Assembly (NCBI RefSeq): GCF_027533505.1
Contig: NZ_JAPZUB010000030.1
Location: forward strand, 1 to 47,424
Reading direction: 5' to 3'
Source: Flavobacterium sp.
GTDB lineage: Bacteria; Bacteroidota; Bacteroidia; Flavobacteriales; Flavobacteriaceae
DNA: 47,424 nucleotides
Under the pieces are notes generated by a model. That model was not told the DNA's origin. It saw nothing but the letters and a program-made list of their open reading frames with translations, and did no database searches. Both the position numbers and the translations under genes were made by a program. Shown here piece by piece: positions 33,026 through 41,972 of this stretch (positions within the stretch are counted from its first letter, which is position 1; each line of letters opens with the position of its first letter).

Positions 33026-34594
33026 ATGAAAAAGCTCCATTTCATCCCTCGTTTTCAAAAAGCACTTACTCCCGATGCAGAAACCGCAAATTTTGTACGG
33101 CAGGTTCCCTTGGCCGATTATTCCTTTGTAACCCCACGCGTTCCTAGCAAACCGTACTTGATACATGCAGTAACTGAAGTAGCAGAAAGTATAGGTTTGG
33201 AAGCCGCCGACACAAAAAGTGCCGACTTTTTACACTATTTTTCAGGAAAGGAAGTGTATCCCAACACCCAACCTTTTGCCATGAACTATGCGGGACACCA
33301 GTTTGGGAATTGGGCCGGACAGTTGGGCGATGGACGCGCGATTGTGTTGGGCGAAGTGGAATACCGTAATCAAGTTTGGACCCTCCAACTCAAAGGCGCT
33401 GGAAAAACGCCATATTCGCGACGCGGGGATGGTTTAGCGGTATTGCGTTCGTCCCTACGGGAATACCTTTGTGCCGAAGCGATGCATCATTTGGGTGTCC
33501 CTACTTCGCGTTCGTTGTCCTTGATAGGTACCGGTGATGAAGTCCTCCGCGATATGTTGTATGATGGCCATGCCGACTATGAAAAAGGGGCTGTGGTGTG
33601 TCGGGTAGCGCCCACTTTTATCCGATTTGGTAGCTTTGAAGTCCACGCCGCTCGGCAGGAACAGGAGCAATTACAACAATTAGCCGACTTTGTAATCGGG
33701 GACTATTTTCCCTCGATTGCATGCGAAGGTCCTGAAAAATATACAGCCTTTTTCAAAATTGTCTGTGAGCAAACCTTGCAGTTGATGATTGAATGGCAAC
33801 GTGTCGGATTTGTACACGGGGTGATGAATACCGACAACATGTCGATTCACGGGATTACTATCGATTACGGACCCTACGGTTGGTTGGAAGATTTTAATTT
33901 GAATTGGACCCCCAACACCACCGACAGTCAGCACCACCGTTATGCGTATGGGAACCAACCCGATGTAGCGCTGTGGAATTTGATTCAGTTAGCAAATGCT
34001 TTGTACCCCTTGATTGGTGCGGCCGAACCATTGGAAGCGGTGTTGAATGCTTACGGACGTCAATTTGATGACGCTTTTTTGCAAATGAACCGTAACAAGC
34101 TTGGACTAGAACACAAACTGGATGCTGATGAAGGACTTGTTCGTGAGGTATTGACGCTTTTGGAACGCATTGAAACCGACTACACGATATTCTTTCGATT
34201 GTTGGCTAACCTCAAGAAAAACGATAGCCCAGAAGCGGCTTTGGCGAAACTTCAAGAGGCTTTTTATACCCCTAGTCAATGTTCGGGTGCAGTAAAAACG
34301 GCTTGGTTAAATGGGCTGCAAAATTACCTACATCGATTGGCACAAGAAACCCGCACCGATGCGGAGCGCGCTGTTGCGATGCATCGGGTGAATCCCAAAT
34401 ATGTGCTCCGTAATTATATGGCGCAATTGGCCATTGACGCTGCCAATCAAGATGATTTTAGTTTGGTACACGAATTATATGAACTCCTAAAACACCCCTA
34501 CGACGAACAACCCGAACACGAGAAATGGTTTGCCAAACGTCCGGATTGGGCCCGCACTAAAGTGGGATGCTCCATGTTGTCGTGTAGTTCGTAA
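33026..34594 (+). CDS. selO: Protein adenylyltransferase SelO (YdiU)
   Basis: A 522-residue pseudokinase-fold enzyme of usual length. Clear motifs include FAMNYAGHQFGNWAGQLGDGRAIVLGE, LQLKGAGKTPYSRRGDGLAVLRSSLREYL, ALHHLGVPTSR-like segments, VCRVAPTFIRFGSFE and VHGVMNTDNMSIHGITIDYGP. The family transfers AMP to proteins and has been linked to oxidative stress. The C-terminal end is CSMLSCSS, with cysteines where some eukaryotic homologues carry selenocysteine. It is a single-gene unit. Confidence 0.95.
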   Translation: MKKLHFIPRFQKALTPDAETANFVRQVPLADYSFVTPRVPSKPYLIHAVTEVAESIGLEAADTKSADFLHYFSGKEVYPNTQPFAMNYAGHQFGNWAGQLGDGRAIVLGEVEYRNQVWTLQLKGAGKTPYSRRGDGLAVLRSSLREYLCAEAMHHLGVPTSRSLSLIGTGDEVLRDMLYDGHADYEKGAVVCRVAPTFIRFGSFEVHAARQEQEQLQQLADFVIGDYFPSIACEGPEKYTAFFKIVCEQTLQLMIEWQRVGFVHGVMNTDNMSIHGITIDYGPYGWLEDFNLNWTPNTTDSQHHRYAYGNQPDVALWNLIQLANALYPLIGAAEPLEAVLNAYGRQFDDAFLQMNRNKLGLEHKLDADEGLVREVLTLLERIETDYTIFFRLLANLKKNDSPEAALAKLQEAFYTPSQCSGAVKTAWLNGLQNYLHRLAQETRTDAERAVAMHRVNPKYVLRNYMAQLAIDAANQDDFSLVHELYELLKHPYDEQPEHEKWFAKRPDWARTKVGCSMLSCSS

Positions 34595-34628
34595 GTCGTT
34601 AATCTTTTTCTATTTTATTCTAAAAAAG

Positions 34629-35057
34629 TTACCGGTTGATAACCGATTGCACGGCCCATTGAAGCAATCGATCGGCGAGGCAGGGCAAAAACACGTCGCG
34701 TCCTGAAATACTAAAAGCTGCGCCTTGTGTTGGAAGACTGCAAAAAGGGACGGGAACATCTTGCATGGAAAATCGCGAGCGGAATCCAACGGTAGAATTG
34801 ACGTTCCAAGTTCGAGTATCCATAGGTAGTACTTCCGTCGCAAAAGAGGGGCGTATCGTAGTGGAGGCATTTATTGGATGCAAAACGGGGGGAGTTGAAG
34901 GTGCTGATGTTGGCGTTCCCAACGGAAAGCGAAACGTATATTTTGTTGGCGTATGTTCAATAGTAGGCGACAATGCAGTAGCGGATTGCGCCCAAGATGT
35001 TATACCGAAAGCGCAACAAACGAATACGTTAAACAAAAACAAACGCGACTTCGCCAT
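34629..35057 (-). CDS. Small secreted protein of unknown function
   Basis: A 142-residue protein with a convincing signal peptide (MAKSRLFLFNVFVCCAFGITSWAQS). The mature part is low in charge and rich in proline, serine and threonine, with two cysteines (about 106 and 125). No domain is recognised. An open frame exists on the opposite strand (34765-35121), but it lacks a start context or signal, so this strand is preferred. Confidence 0.55.
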   Translation of the reverse strand: MAKSRLFLFNVFVCCAFGITSWAQSATALSPTIEHTPTKYTFRFPLGTPTSAPSTPPVLHPINASTTIRPSFATEVLPMDTRTWNVNSTVGFRSRFSMQDVPVPFCSLPTQGAAFSISGRDVFLPCLADRLLQWAVQSVINR

Positions 35058-35177
35058 GTTAGTTTATTTAGGTAAAAATAATGGAAAATCAGAGGCAATT
35101 GTTGAAAAAAAACGAGATTAGTATTAATTTAATAGTTGTGGAAGAAACCAAAGGTAAGGTCAAAAAGGAAAGGTCAC

Positions 35178-35693
35178 TTATTGATTTGAAGTGTTTTTCC
35201 AAAGGTAGTTACTTATTTTTTGTGCATTAGTCATCACCCAAAAACCTATCCCCGACGCGCAAAACAAATAAATCATCCAACCCGAATCCCTATAATCCTT
35301 GAATAAGATTTTTTGCTTTAAAAATTCATAAACCGTATTGAAAAATTGAGGGAAGGATTGCATAAAATACAATCCACCCATGAGTGTAATGATGATAGTT
35401 AATATGGTTTTTGGAGGGGTTTGAATGTCGATACGATCTTCTTTAAAACTTTGATCTAATTTCAATCGTCGCACCAAGCCATCCGTTTGAAACAAGAAAA
35501 CCCAGGTAATCAACAGAAAAATCATTAGTGTAACAAAACTGATTCCCCAAACCCAACATAAAACATCCCAATCGAGATTACCATTGTCAAAATGAAAAAC
35601 AGCCGTTAATTGTGGAATAATCCAAATACAATGCATTAATAACCAAAGTCCGATGGCTTTCAATATTATTTTCCAAAAGGTATTGATGTACAA
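35178..35693 (-). CDS. Membrane protein of unknown function
   Basis: The frame begins at a TTG at 35693 (171 residues); the next ATG, at 35636, would cut into the first hydrophobic helix, so the TTG start is preferred. There are four hydrophobic segments: about 6-30, 43-68, 93-115 and 138-158. A basic loop with RRLKLDQSF follows helix 2. No family is recognised. It is the last in a run of leftward envelope genes. Confidence 0.6.
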   Translation of the reverse strand: MYINTFWKIILKAIGLWLLMHCIWIIPQLTAVFHFDNGNLDWDVLCWVWGISFVTLMIFLLITWVFLFQTDGLVRRLKLDQSFKEDRIDIQTPPKTILTIIITLMGGLYFMQSFPQFFNTVYEFLKQKILFKDYRDSGWMIYLFCASGIGFWVMTNAQKISNYLWKNTSNQ

Positions 35694-35810
35694 AGTAGTG
35701 TAATTTTTATATTTAAAATAAATTGATTTTTGACTGTAATTTCGATTGTATTGAATTAGGATTTAGGATTAATTTTTGTCATCATGGCAAACCGTCAACA
35801 GGAGTAATAT

Positions 35811-36293
35811 TTAGTTTTTTGATGTTTTACCTATTGAACCAATTACCGTTGGAAAATTATTATCCGCCACGTAATCATACGCTTTAACTCGGGCAACTTT
35901 GCTAATTTTTTTCAATTTTATCTGTTCCGTTTCACGTATATTTTTACCATCTAATTGATTGATATCTAATTTATTATGAGATATTATGGTAATAATATTT
36001 TTTTCATTGTAAAAATTAAAAACCTCATTCTCAGAACTTTCATTGAACCCATTTTGTGAGGCAGTTAATACATTGACCGTATCGCCAGTGACTTGCGAAA
36101 CGACAATCAAATGATAATAATAATCGCGATTGGTATTCTCATCAGGACCATTTGAAGTATATAATAGCTTTACTTTTTCATCGTCATTTAGCGCATCTTT
36201 CTTGAATTCAAATTTATCGATACTCCAAAAATAATAATCTGTTTCACAACTTATTAGCATCAAAAAGAGGGGTAAAACATACAACTTTTTCAT
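35811..36293 (-). CDS. Lipoprotein of unknown function
   Basis: A 160-residue protein with a lipoprotein signal (MKKLYVLPLFLMLISCETD; Cys16). The remaining part is polar and Asp/Asn-rich, with beta-like segments. AT-rich codon use. No domain recognised. It lies 56 bp downstream of the next gene to its right, in the same direction. Confidence 0.7.
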   Translation of the reverse strand: MKKLYVLPLFLMLISCETDYYFWSIDKFEFKKDALNDDEKVKLLYTSNGPDENTNRDYYYHLIVVSQVTGDTVNVLTASQNGFNESSENEVFNFYNEKNIITIISHNKLDINQLDGKNIRETEQIKLKKISKVARVKAYDYVADNNFPTVIGSIGKTSKN

Positions 36294-36349
36294 GATTTTT
36301 TATTTAAGAATGTCGAGAATTTTACAAATAAACTTACCCCAATATTTTT

Positions 36350-36943
36350 TTACTTAATTTCAAATTGCTTTACCATCCAATGATTCGAATGATTGTTAAG
36401 CAAATCCGTTTTTAATGCCGGTTCTTTTGATAGTAAGTACTGGTATACTTTAAGCGGAATAGCATCGGGATAAATATTCAAAGCTTCTTGCAATAAGGTG
36501 GCAGCCGCTGTAGAGCGTCCATTAGAAACAAGGGCTTCGTAATGGTACACATAGACAATTGCTGGTATTTTGTTATAGATCATTTTACACTCATGAGCTA
36601 AATCTACCATAAGTTCGAGTTGAAACTTCGAATTGGGTGCTTTACCCACCGCAGCTGTTTGTGAAATGTGATCTTGATAGGCCATAAACAGGAGAAAAAG
36701 ATGCTTATTTTTAGTTTTCTTATTTCGTGCAATTTTTTCGATCCGTTGCGCGAGATCGGGACTAAGTTCCCCTGCATCCGATTGCAATCCTTGCTCATAA
36801 AAATCATCCAATAAATCAATAACTGAAGTATCAGTAGCATCAATTGTTACATTCGTTCTAAGTTGTTGGAGTCGTGCCTCGTTGGGTTGAGTATACACGG
36901 TGTACGTAAAACAAACAAAAACAATTGACCAGATTTTTTTCAT
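36350..36943 (-). CDS. Secreted helical-repeat protein of unknown function
   Basis: A 197-residue protein with a signal peptide (MKKIWSIVFVCFTYTVYTQ). The mature part is helical with TPR-like spacing (for example YHYEALVSNGRSTAAATLLQEALNIYP). A tetratricopeptide-like scaffold is likely, but a confident match is not possible by eye. It may be co-transcribed with the lipoprotein gene downstream. Confidence 0.7.
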   Translation of the reverse strand: MKKIWSIVFVCFTYTVYTQPNEARLQQLRTNVTIDATDTSVIDLLDDFYEQGLQSDAGELSPDLAQRIEKIARNKKTKNKHLFLLFMAYQDHISQTAAVGKAPNSKFQLELMVDLAHECKMIYNKIPAIVYVYHYEALVSNGRSTAAATLLQEALNIYPDAIPLKVYQYLLSKEPALKTDLLNNHSNHWMVKQFEIK

Positions 36944-36976
36944 TACCTAAAATTTATAAATCCATTATTTTGATTT

Positions 36977-37114
36977 TTAATGGGAACGTCTAAAATAGTG
37001 TAAGCACCATTTCAACAATTTGAACAAAAAATAAAGAATCAAAACGATAAGAATGACATTCAAAACCTGCCATAAAAATAGCCCAATACTAAAATCATTA
37101 CCTTCTCTTTCCAT
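36977..37114 (-). CDS. 45-residue single-pass membrane protein
   Basis: A short frame from the ATG at 37114 to the TAA at 36977 encodes MEREGNDFSIGLFLWQVLNV, then ILIVLILYFLFKLLKWCLHY and a short basic tail. It has one strong membrane helix (about 10-34), an acidic N-terminal side and a basic C-terminal side. Short proteins of this layout are common in Flavobacteria. It lies upstream of the 36350 gene in the same direction. Confidence 0.55.
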   Translation of the reverse strand: MEREGNDFSIGLFLWQVLNVILIVLILYFLFKLLKWCLHYFRRSH

Positions 37115-37299
37115 CCTAAATTGTACTTTTTTATGGCTCAATAATAAAGAATTGTAGCTGTAAACGGATTACTTTCGCTAAAATAATCTTTATTTCATAA
37201 ACAAAATACTTACTTTGTAACCTATTTTGAACAAAAAGAGCTATTACTTGCTTTTTTATCCCATTCGAATGTCCCTATTTCCCAAAGAAATCATTTCTC
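37115..37299. other. Intergenic region downstream of the S41 peptidase gene
   Basis: AT-rich, 185 bp. Only a weak hairpin-plus-T-run candidate near 37220-37250 (leftward) is seen, which may end the S41 peptidase transcript. Confidence 0.3.
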
Positions 37300-38910
37300 T
37301 TACTTCCGTGCTGCATCGTTCACCACCCACTCCATCTCAACATCACGGGCTTTGACCCGATCTTCACGCGAAGGTACAATTGGTGTATCAGGGAAAACGC
37401 CGCGCCCCATCGCTTCCGATTGCGCTACAGGTTGGATATGCATCAATCCCAAGCGCACTGAAATTTTGGAATGAGGCAAACGAACCACCGGCATGATTCC
37501 GGCTACAGTTCCGTTGAAGGCTCCGCCCGTTTCCTCCCCTACAAAATGCGTGTTTGGACGTTGTTTCAAGGCCGCCGATTCAATACAAGCCGCCGAAAAA
37601 CTACCGCCGTTAATCAACACATATAATTTACCCCTATAGGCTTGAGATGCGGGTACTACCGATCGACTTCCTGTGAGTTTGTACTGATAGACGCCCTTCG
37701 AACTTTGGGTGGTACGGAGATAGGTAAACGCCATGTAAAACGGATAACCAACAAAGAAAAATGGATAGGCTACGGGGGACATATTGGGCAACGCGCCCAA
37801 CTTCCATAAACTCGTTTTGGAGGTAACTTCGGCAGGTTGCAAAAGCGTAAACGGTTGATCGGTAAAATAACGGTATAAATTCACCGCATCCGCTACCCGA
37901 CCCCCTGGATTGTCACGCAAATCTAACACCAGTGTAGTAAGTCCCATTTTGCGAATAGAGTCAAAAAGGATAGGATACGCTTTGCGGTGGCTGCTCGCCG
38001 AAAAATTTTTAATTCGTAACACATACAGCGATGAATCCAACTCCGAACGTTTCAAACTCACCGCACACTCTTTCGTTGTTGGGTCGTACCCAAAAATGCG
38101 ACGTTCTTTACGTGTAAGAACCCGCCCTTTGGGTGTTGGTTTTTCAACCTTCTTGGCGGCCACTGCGGTATCTTTGGGCGCTTCTTTGATTGTTTTTTGA
38201 ACGTTTTTTTTCGTCGGCTTAGGTTTGGGTTTGCGTTTCACCCACAAATGATAAAGCGAATCATTTTGCTTAAATACATACTGTAAACTGTCACGAACCC
38301 CAAATGCAGCAGTAAAATAGGTTGGCAATCGGCGGCCAAAACCCTTGCGAATATACGTTTCATTGAATCCATCCGAAGTGAGTGTCGGGCGGTATTGCGC
38401 ATACAACGTTTGTGGTGTAATGCCATTAATGGATACGATGGAAGCGCCAGGACGGATATGTTTATGCGCGGACTTATTTTTGAGCACCACCATTTCACCC
38501 CCAATCCACTCCGAAGTAAACTGAGACAAGGGTCCCTCACCAAAACCTTTGAGGTGTTTTCGTTGTGCCCGGGTCAGTGTCGGTTGTGGAAAACTGGTAC
38601 TCATATGCCCTTGCCGAACTGATGCAATAACGGGAGCGATCACAAAATAAAAATCCTTAGGTGTCATTGGCTGTTGGACCACACGACGAATGCTGTCAAA
38701 TTTATGATTGAGCGTTGCTTCAGTGATATAGCCATGCAATTGCGGATACAAGCGCTTTAGCTTTTTTTGGATAAAATCAATATCTTCTTGCAATTGCACC
38801 ACAGGAATGGGTTGGGCAATTCGCTGGTTGTAACGTTCCACCGAGGTACAGGAAAAACACATGCCAAGAATACCGATGAAAACAAGCCACAATCTGAACG
38901 TTGGGATCAT
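37300..38910 (-). CDS. S41-family peptidase, lipoprotein
   Basis: A 536-residue protein with lipoprotein signal ending at MCFSC (Cys21). The C-terminal protease domain carries LVLDLRDNPGGRVADAVNLY and YVLINGGSFSAACIESAALK with the presumed nucleophile Ser439, then VGEETGGAFNG. A PDZ-like segment lies near residues 150-180 (SIVSINGITP). A basic, proline-rich insertion around 230-270 contains repeated lysines. It would cleave proteins in the periplasm or at the outer membrane face. It stands divergent to a DUF2809 gene. Confidence 0.9.
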   Translation of the reverse strand: MIPTFRLWLVFIGILGMCFSCTSVERYNQRIAQPIPVVQLQEDIDFIQKKLKRLYPQLHGYITEATLNHKFDSIRRVVQQPMTPKDFYFVIAPVIASVRQGHMSTSFPQPTLTRAQRKHLKGFGEGPLSQFTSEWIGGEMVVLKNKSAHKHIRPGASIVSINGITPQTLYAQYRPTLTSDGFNETYIRKGFGRRLPTYFTAAFGVRDSLQYVFKQNDSLYHLWVKRKPKPKPTKKNVQKTIKEAPKDTAVAAKKVEKPTPKGRVLTRKERRIFGYDPTTKECAVSLKRSELDSSLYVLRIKNFSASSHRKAYPILFDSIRKMGLTTLVLDLRDNPGGRVADAVNLYRYFTDQPFTLLQPAEVTSKTSLWKLGALPNMSPVAYPFFFVGYPFYMAFTYLRTTQSSKGVYQYKLTGSRSVVPASQAYRGKLYVLINGGSFSAACIESAALKQRPNTHFVGEETGGAFNGTVAGIMPVVRLPHSKISVRLGLMHIQPVAQSEAMGRGVFPDTPIVPSREDRVKARDVEMEWVVNDAARK

Positions 38911-38971
38911 ACCTGAATTTTTGGCAATGATACATAATTCGCATCAAGTCGTCAAAATTCTTAACAATCTC

Positions 38972-39001
38972 TTGCCAAAAAACGAAAAACGGATACCTTT
39001 A
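38972..39001 (+). promoter_or_regulatory. Promoter of the DUF2809 gene
   Basis: TTG at 38972-38974 and TACCTTTA at 38994-39001 are separated by 19 bp, the classic Bacteroidota spacing. The -7 element ends 4 bp before the start codon at 39006, so the mRNA may be leaderless. Confidence 0.6.
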
Positions 39002-39005
39002 CCTC

Positions 39006-39386
39006 ATGTATTTTAACCGTTCTGCATTTCGCCTTTTTATACTTCTTTTGGCCGTTGAAATCGCCATTGCTTTGTGGGTACGTGATCGTTTTGTACGACC
39101 CTATCTTGGCGATGTACTGGTCATTTTTTTGCTTTTCTATGCTTTACAAAGTGTGTTGCAACAATCCACTGGAGTCCTTGCTACAGCGGTACTGCTTTTT
39201 GCGTTCCTGATTGAATATTTACAATACGTAAAAGCTATTGAATGGTTACAATTATCCCACAACCGCATCGCTCAAACGGTACTAGGCACTTCCTTTTCGG
39301 CCCATGATTTGCTTTGTTATAGCTTCGGATTTTTGGCCCTTTTTCCCATAGAATATGTACGTAATAAAAAAAGCCACTCCAAATGA
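39006..39386 (+). CDS. DUF2809 membrane protein
   Basis: A 126-residue protein with four hydrophobic helices. The pattern RDRFVRPYLGDVLVIFLLFYALQ and YLQYVKAIEWLQLSHNRIAQTVLGTSFSAHDLLCYSFGFLAL is the DUF2809 signature. The family resembles VanZ-like membrane proteins; its role is unknown. Its final codons (KSHSK) double as the stem of the convergent glmM terminator. Confidence 0.9.
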   Translation: MYFNRSAFRLFILLLAVEIAIALWVRDRFVRPYLGDVLVIFLLFYALQSVLQQSTGVLATAVLLFAFLIEYLQYVKAIEWLQLSHNRIAQTVLGTSFSAHDLLCYSFGFLALFPIEYVRNKKSHSK

Positions 39387-39393
39387 AGTGGCC
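39366..39393 (-). terminator. Terminator of glmM
   Basis: GCCACT and AGTGGC are inverted with an 8-base loop; leftward the stem is followed by a T run. It overlaps the 3' end of the convergent DUF2809 coding sequence. Confidence 0.85.
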
Positions 39394-39415
39394 TAATTAT
39401 TAGAATGTTTGCCGA

Positions 39416-40804
39416 TTATATCCCAGCAATACTTTTTAATTCATTCACAAAACGACTGGCCAAGGCATCGGCTGCTGCTTGCGATGGCGCTTCGGTATAA
39501 ATGCGTATTATGGGCTCGGTATTCGATTTACGCAAATGCACCCATTCTGTCGGGAAATCAATTTTTACCCCATCAATAGTTGCTATAGGTTCATGAGCAT
39601 AGCGCTTAGCAATTTCGGCCATAACCCCATCCACATCAATTTGTGGGGTGAGTTCGATTTTATTCTTACTCATAAAATATTCAGGTAAACCCGCCCGAAG
39701 TTCGGCCACTGTTTGCTCTAAGCCCGCCAAATGGGTTAGAAACAATGCCACGCCCACCAAGGCATCGCGTCCGTAATGCAATTCTGGGTAAATGATGCCA
39801 CCATTCCCTTCACCTCCTATTATCGCTTGCGTGGCCTTCATCAACTCGACGACATTAACCTCCCCAACGGCGCTGGCTTGATACGATCCGTTATGAAACT
39901 CGGTCACATCGCGCAGGGCGCGTGAGGAACTCATATTAGACACCGTATTACCTGGGGTTTTACTCAATACATAATCGGCTACAGCAACCAAGGTATACTC
40001 TTCGCCAAACATCTCTCCTTCATTGGTGATGAACGCCAAACGATCAACATCGGGATCAACCACGATTCCAAAATCGGCCTGTTCTTCGATTACTTTTTGA
40101 CAGATATCACCCAAATGTTCCTTCAATGGTTCAGGGTTGTGCGGAAAATGACCGTTGGGGGTGCAATACAACTTGACAACTTCAACGCCCATCTGTTCGA
40201 GTAATTTCGGAATAATGATACCCCCCGAAGAATTTACCCCGTCGACCACGACTTTAAATTGGCGTTTTGCTACGGCTTCAACATCGACCAATGGTAAATT
40301 GAGTACCTCATCAATGTGAATATCCATGTAGGCATCGTTCTCCGTTACTGTGCCAAGCGCATCTACATCGGCAAAATCAAAAGCCGCAGTTTCGGCAATT
40401 TCTAAAATCGCAGCCCCGTCGGCACCACTTAAAAACTCGCCTTTTGCATTCAAGAGTTTCAAGGCATTCCATTGTTTTGGATTGTGAGAAGCGGTGAGAA
40501 TGATTCCACCGTCGGCTTGTTCCAAAGGGACGGCTATTTCAACGGTTGGTGTGGTTGAAAGTCCGAGATCAATAACATCAATCCCCAAACCAACCAGTGT
40601 GTTGACGACCAATTGATGAATCATCGGTCCCGAAATTCGGGCATCACGACCAATTACGACTTTCAACGTGGACTTTGGCGTGTGTTGTTTTAAAAAAGTT
40701 CCATAGGCAGCGGCAAATTTCACAGCATCTATTGGCGTCAAATTTTCACCCACAGCTCCTCCTATAGTGCCGCGAATACCTGAAATGGATTTAATAAGTG
40801 TCAT
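39416..40804 (-). CDS. glmM: Phosphoglucosamine mutase
   Basis: A 462-residue alpha-D-phosphohexomutase. The phosphoserine is Ser106 in IILTASHNPKQWNALKL. The metal-binding loop is VVDPDVDRLAFI (DxDxD), the sugar-binding loop is IGGEGNGGII, and the phosphate-binding loop is RKSNTEPIIRIYTEA. It converts glucosamine-6-phosphate to glucosamine-1-phosphate for UDP-GlcNAc and cell-wall synthesis. The start MTLIKSISGIRGTIGG is usual for Bacteroidota; a role as phosphomannomutase is a possible alternative. It forms a single-gene unit. Confidence 0.93.
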   Translation of the reverse strand: MTLIKSISGIRGTIGGAVGENLTPIDAVKFAAAYGTFLKQHTPKSTLKVVIGRDARISGPMIHQLVVNTLVGLGIDVIDLGLSTTPTVEIAVPLEQADGGIILTASHNPKQWNALKLLNAKGEFLSGADGAAILEIAETAAFDFADVDALGTVTENDAYMDIHIDEVLNLPLVDVEAVAKRQFKVVVDGVNSSGGIIIPKLLEQMGVEVVKLYCTPNGHFPHNPEPLKEHLGDICQKVIEEQADFGIVVDPDVDRLAFITNEGEMFGEEYTLVAVADYVLSKTPGNTVSNMSSSRALRDVTEFHNGSYQASAVGEVNVVELMKATQAIIGGEGNGGIIYPELHYGRDALVGVALFLTHLAGLEQTVAELRAGLPEYFMSKNKIELTPQIDVDGVMAEIAKRYAHEPIATIDGVKIDFPTEWVHLRKSNTEPIIRIYTEAPSQAAADALASRFVNELKSIAGI

Positions 40805-41010
40805 GCTTTTTCATTTTTTTAGAGTTGAACAAAAATACAGTTTAAGGCTTATAAGTGGCACGAAGGTAAAAAAAGTAATGATTTTTTCATAGAACCCTTG
40901 GTTAAACAACCGAATAAATCGCTGATTTACATTAGATTTATTAAAAAGGCTAATTAATCGAGTTTTCGTACTCTACAGCGATTTTTTTTTCGTAAGCACT
41001 GCCTGCCCAG

Positions 41011-41018
41011 TACTTTTG
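41011..41018 (+). promoter_or_regulatory. -7 element (TAnnTTTG) of the response-regulator gene
   Basis: TACTTTTG matches the consensus exactly, 55 bp before the ATG at 41074. Confidence 0.5.
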
Positions 41019-41073
41019 TACCGTTAAACCCTAGTTAAAAACCCCAACAACAGGTCTGTTGTTTATCATTAGA

Positions 41074-41445
41074 ATGAAAAAAGTACTCGTAATTGAGGAT
41101 GATAAAATGATCAAAACCATCCTCAACCACTTACTGGGTAAAGAAGGCTACTGTATTGATTTTGCCATGGATGGCGAAGAAGGTGCCCGGAAATTACTCC
41201 ATACCGACCCCGATGTCGTGATCACCGATATTCAATTGCCGCATGTCTCCGGAATGACGTTGGTGACTTTGAGTAAAAAACTGAACCCCAACCGACCTGT
41301 TTTTGTGGTTTCTTCTTTAGGGAGTGAGACCGAAATTGTAGAAGAAGCCCTAGCACAAGGGGCCAACGAAGTTTTAACCAAACCCATTGCTTTTGAGGAC
41401 ATCGCTGAAAAAATTAGAAACGTTTTACTTTTAGAAGCGGTATAA
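41074..41445 (+). CDS. Stand-alone receiver-domain response regulator
   Basis: The ATG at 41074 gives 123 residues (MKKVLVIEDDKMIKTIL); five more codons upstream are open. It consists only of a receiver domain: acidic pocket Glu8/Asp9/Asp10, phosphorylation site Asp52 in VVITDIQLPHVSGM, and the Lys of LTKPIAFED. No DNA-binding or enzymatic output domain is present, so it acts as a CheY-like signalling switch, perhaps through a partner. It ends 2 bp before the next gene, a membrane protein. Confidence 0.9.
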   Translation: MKKVLVIEDDKMIKTILNHLLGKEGYCIDFAMDGEEGARKLLHTDPDVVITDIQLPHVSGMTLVTLSKKLNPNRPVFVVSSLGSETEIVEEALAQGANEVLTKPIAFEDIAEKIRNVLLLEAV

Positions 41446-41447
41446 CC

Positions 41448-41822
41448 ATGGCACAATCACCAGCAACCCTTCCCTCCTTACATTTCCCAACATTTGCGTT
41501 TGTATTGCTTTGCTGGTCTTTTCCTTTGGGAATTCTCACGCTCTCCTTTGGTCCGATGTATTGGGTAAGCTATGAAGCACAATACTACGCTTGGCCCCCT
41601 ATACTATTTTACAGCCTTCAATGGCTTCTGATTGCACTTTTTTCAGGTTTACTGTTGTTACTTTCCCACCGCACAACACACCTATTGATGAAACCGTCAG
41701 AGGGATTGATTCCAAAAGCGCTATGGATTTTCCTCACCGCAATAAGTATTTTGGCCGTAGCGGGATTGCTTTGGGATCCCGAATTGCTTCCTCGTATGCA
41801 ATACAGTTTAACCCTTCCATAA
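41448..41822 (+). CDS. Membrane protein of unknown function
   Basis: A 124-residue protein with three hydrophobic helices (about 14-34, 50-70 and 88-106). It starts 2 bp after the receiver gene's stop codon, which implies translation coupling. A partner for the receiver is possible. No family recognised. Confidence 0.65.
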   Translation: MAQSPATLPSLHFPTFAFVLLCWSFPLGILTLSFGPMYWVSYEAQYYAWPPILFYSLQWLLIALFSGLLLLLSHRTTHLLMKPSEGLIPKALWIFLTAISILAVAGLLWDPELLPRMQYSLTLP

Positions 41823-41945
41823 ATATAAGCCACTCGTTATCAGTTTTTTTTTGAATCGATAAAGCCTCCCAACGTACTTTTTTGCTCCGTTATCGAGTTT
41901 TTTGTCGTTATACCGATTAAATTTTATTTCCACTCCTTGTTCGTT

Positions 41946-41953
41946 TACTTTTG
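41946..41953 (+). promoter_or_regulatory. -7 element (TAnnTTTG) upstream of the membrane-anchored HEAT-like gene
   Basis: TACTTTTG matches the consensus exactly, 19 bp before the ATG at 41973. Confidence 0.55.
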
Positions 41954-41972
41954 ATTTGTTAAAAAATAACCC

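Noticed and set aside
34765..35121. Rightward 118-codon frame opposite the small secreted protein gene
   Set aside because: No signal peptide or start context. The leftward frame has a clear signal peptide.
35755..35775. Short TTAGGAT repeat as another heptamer array
   Set aside because: Only two full units, too few to separate from chance.
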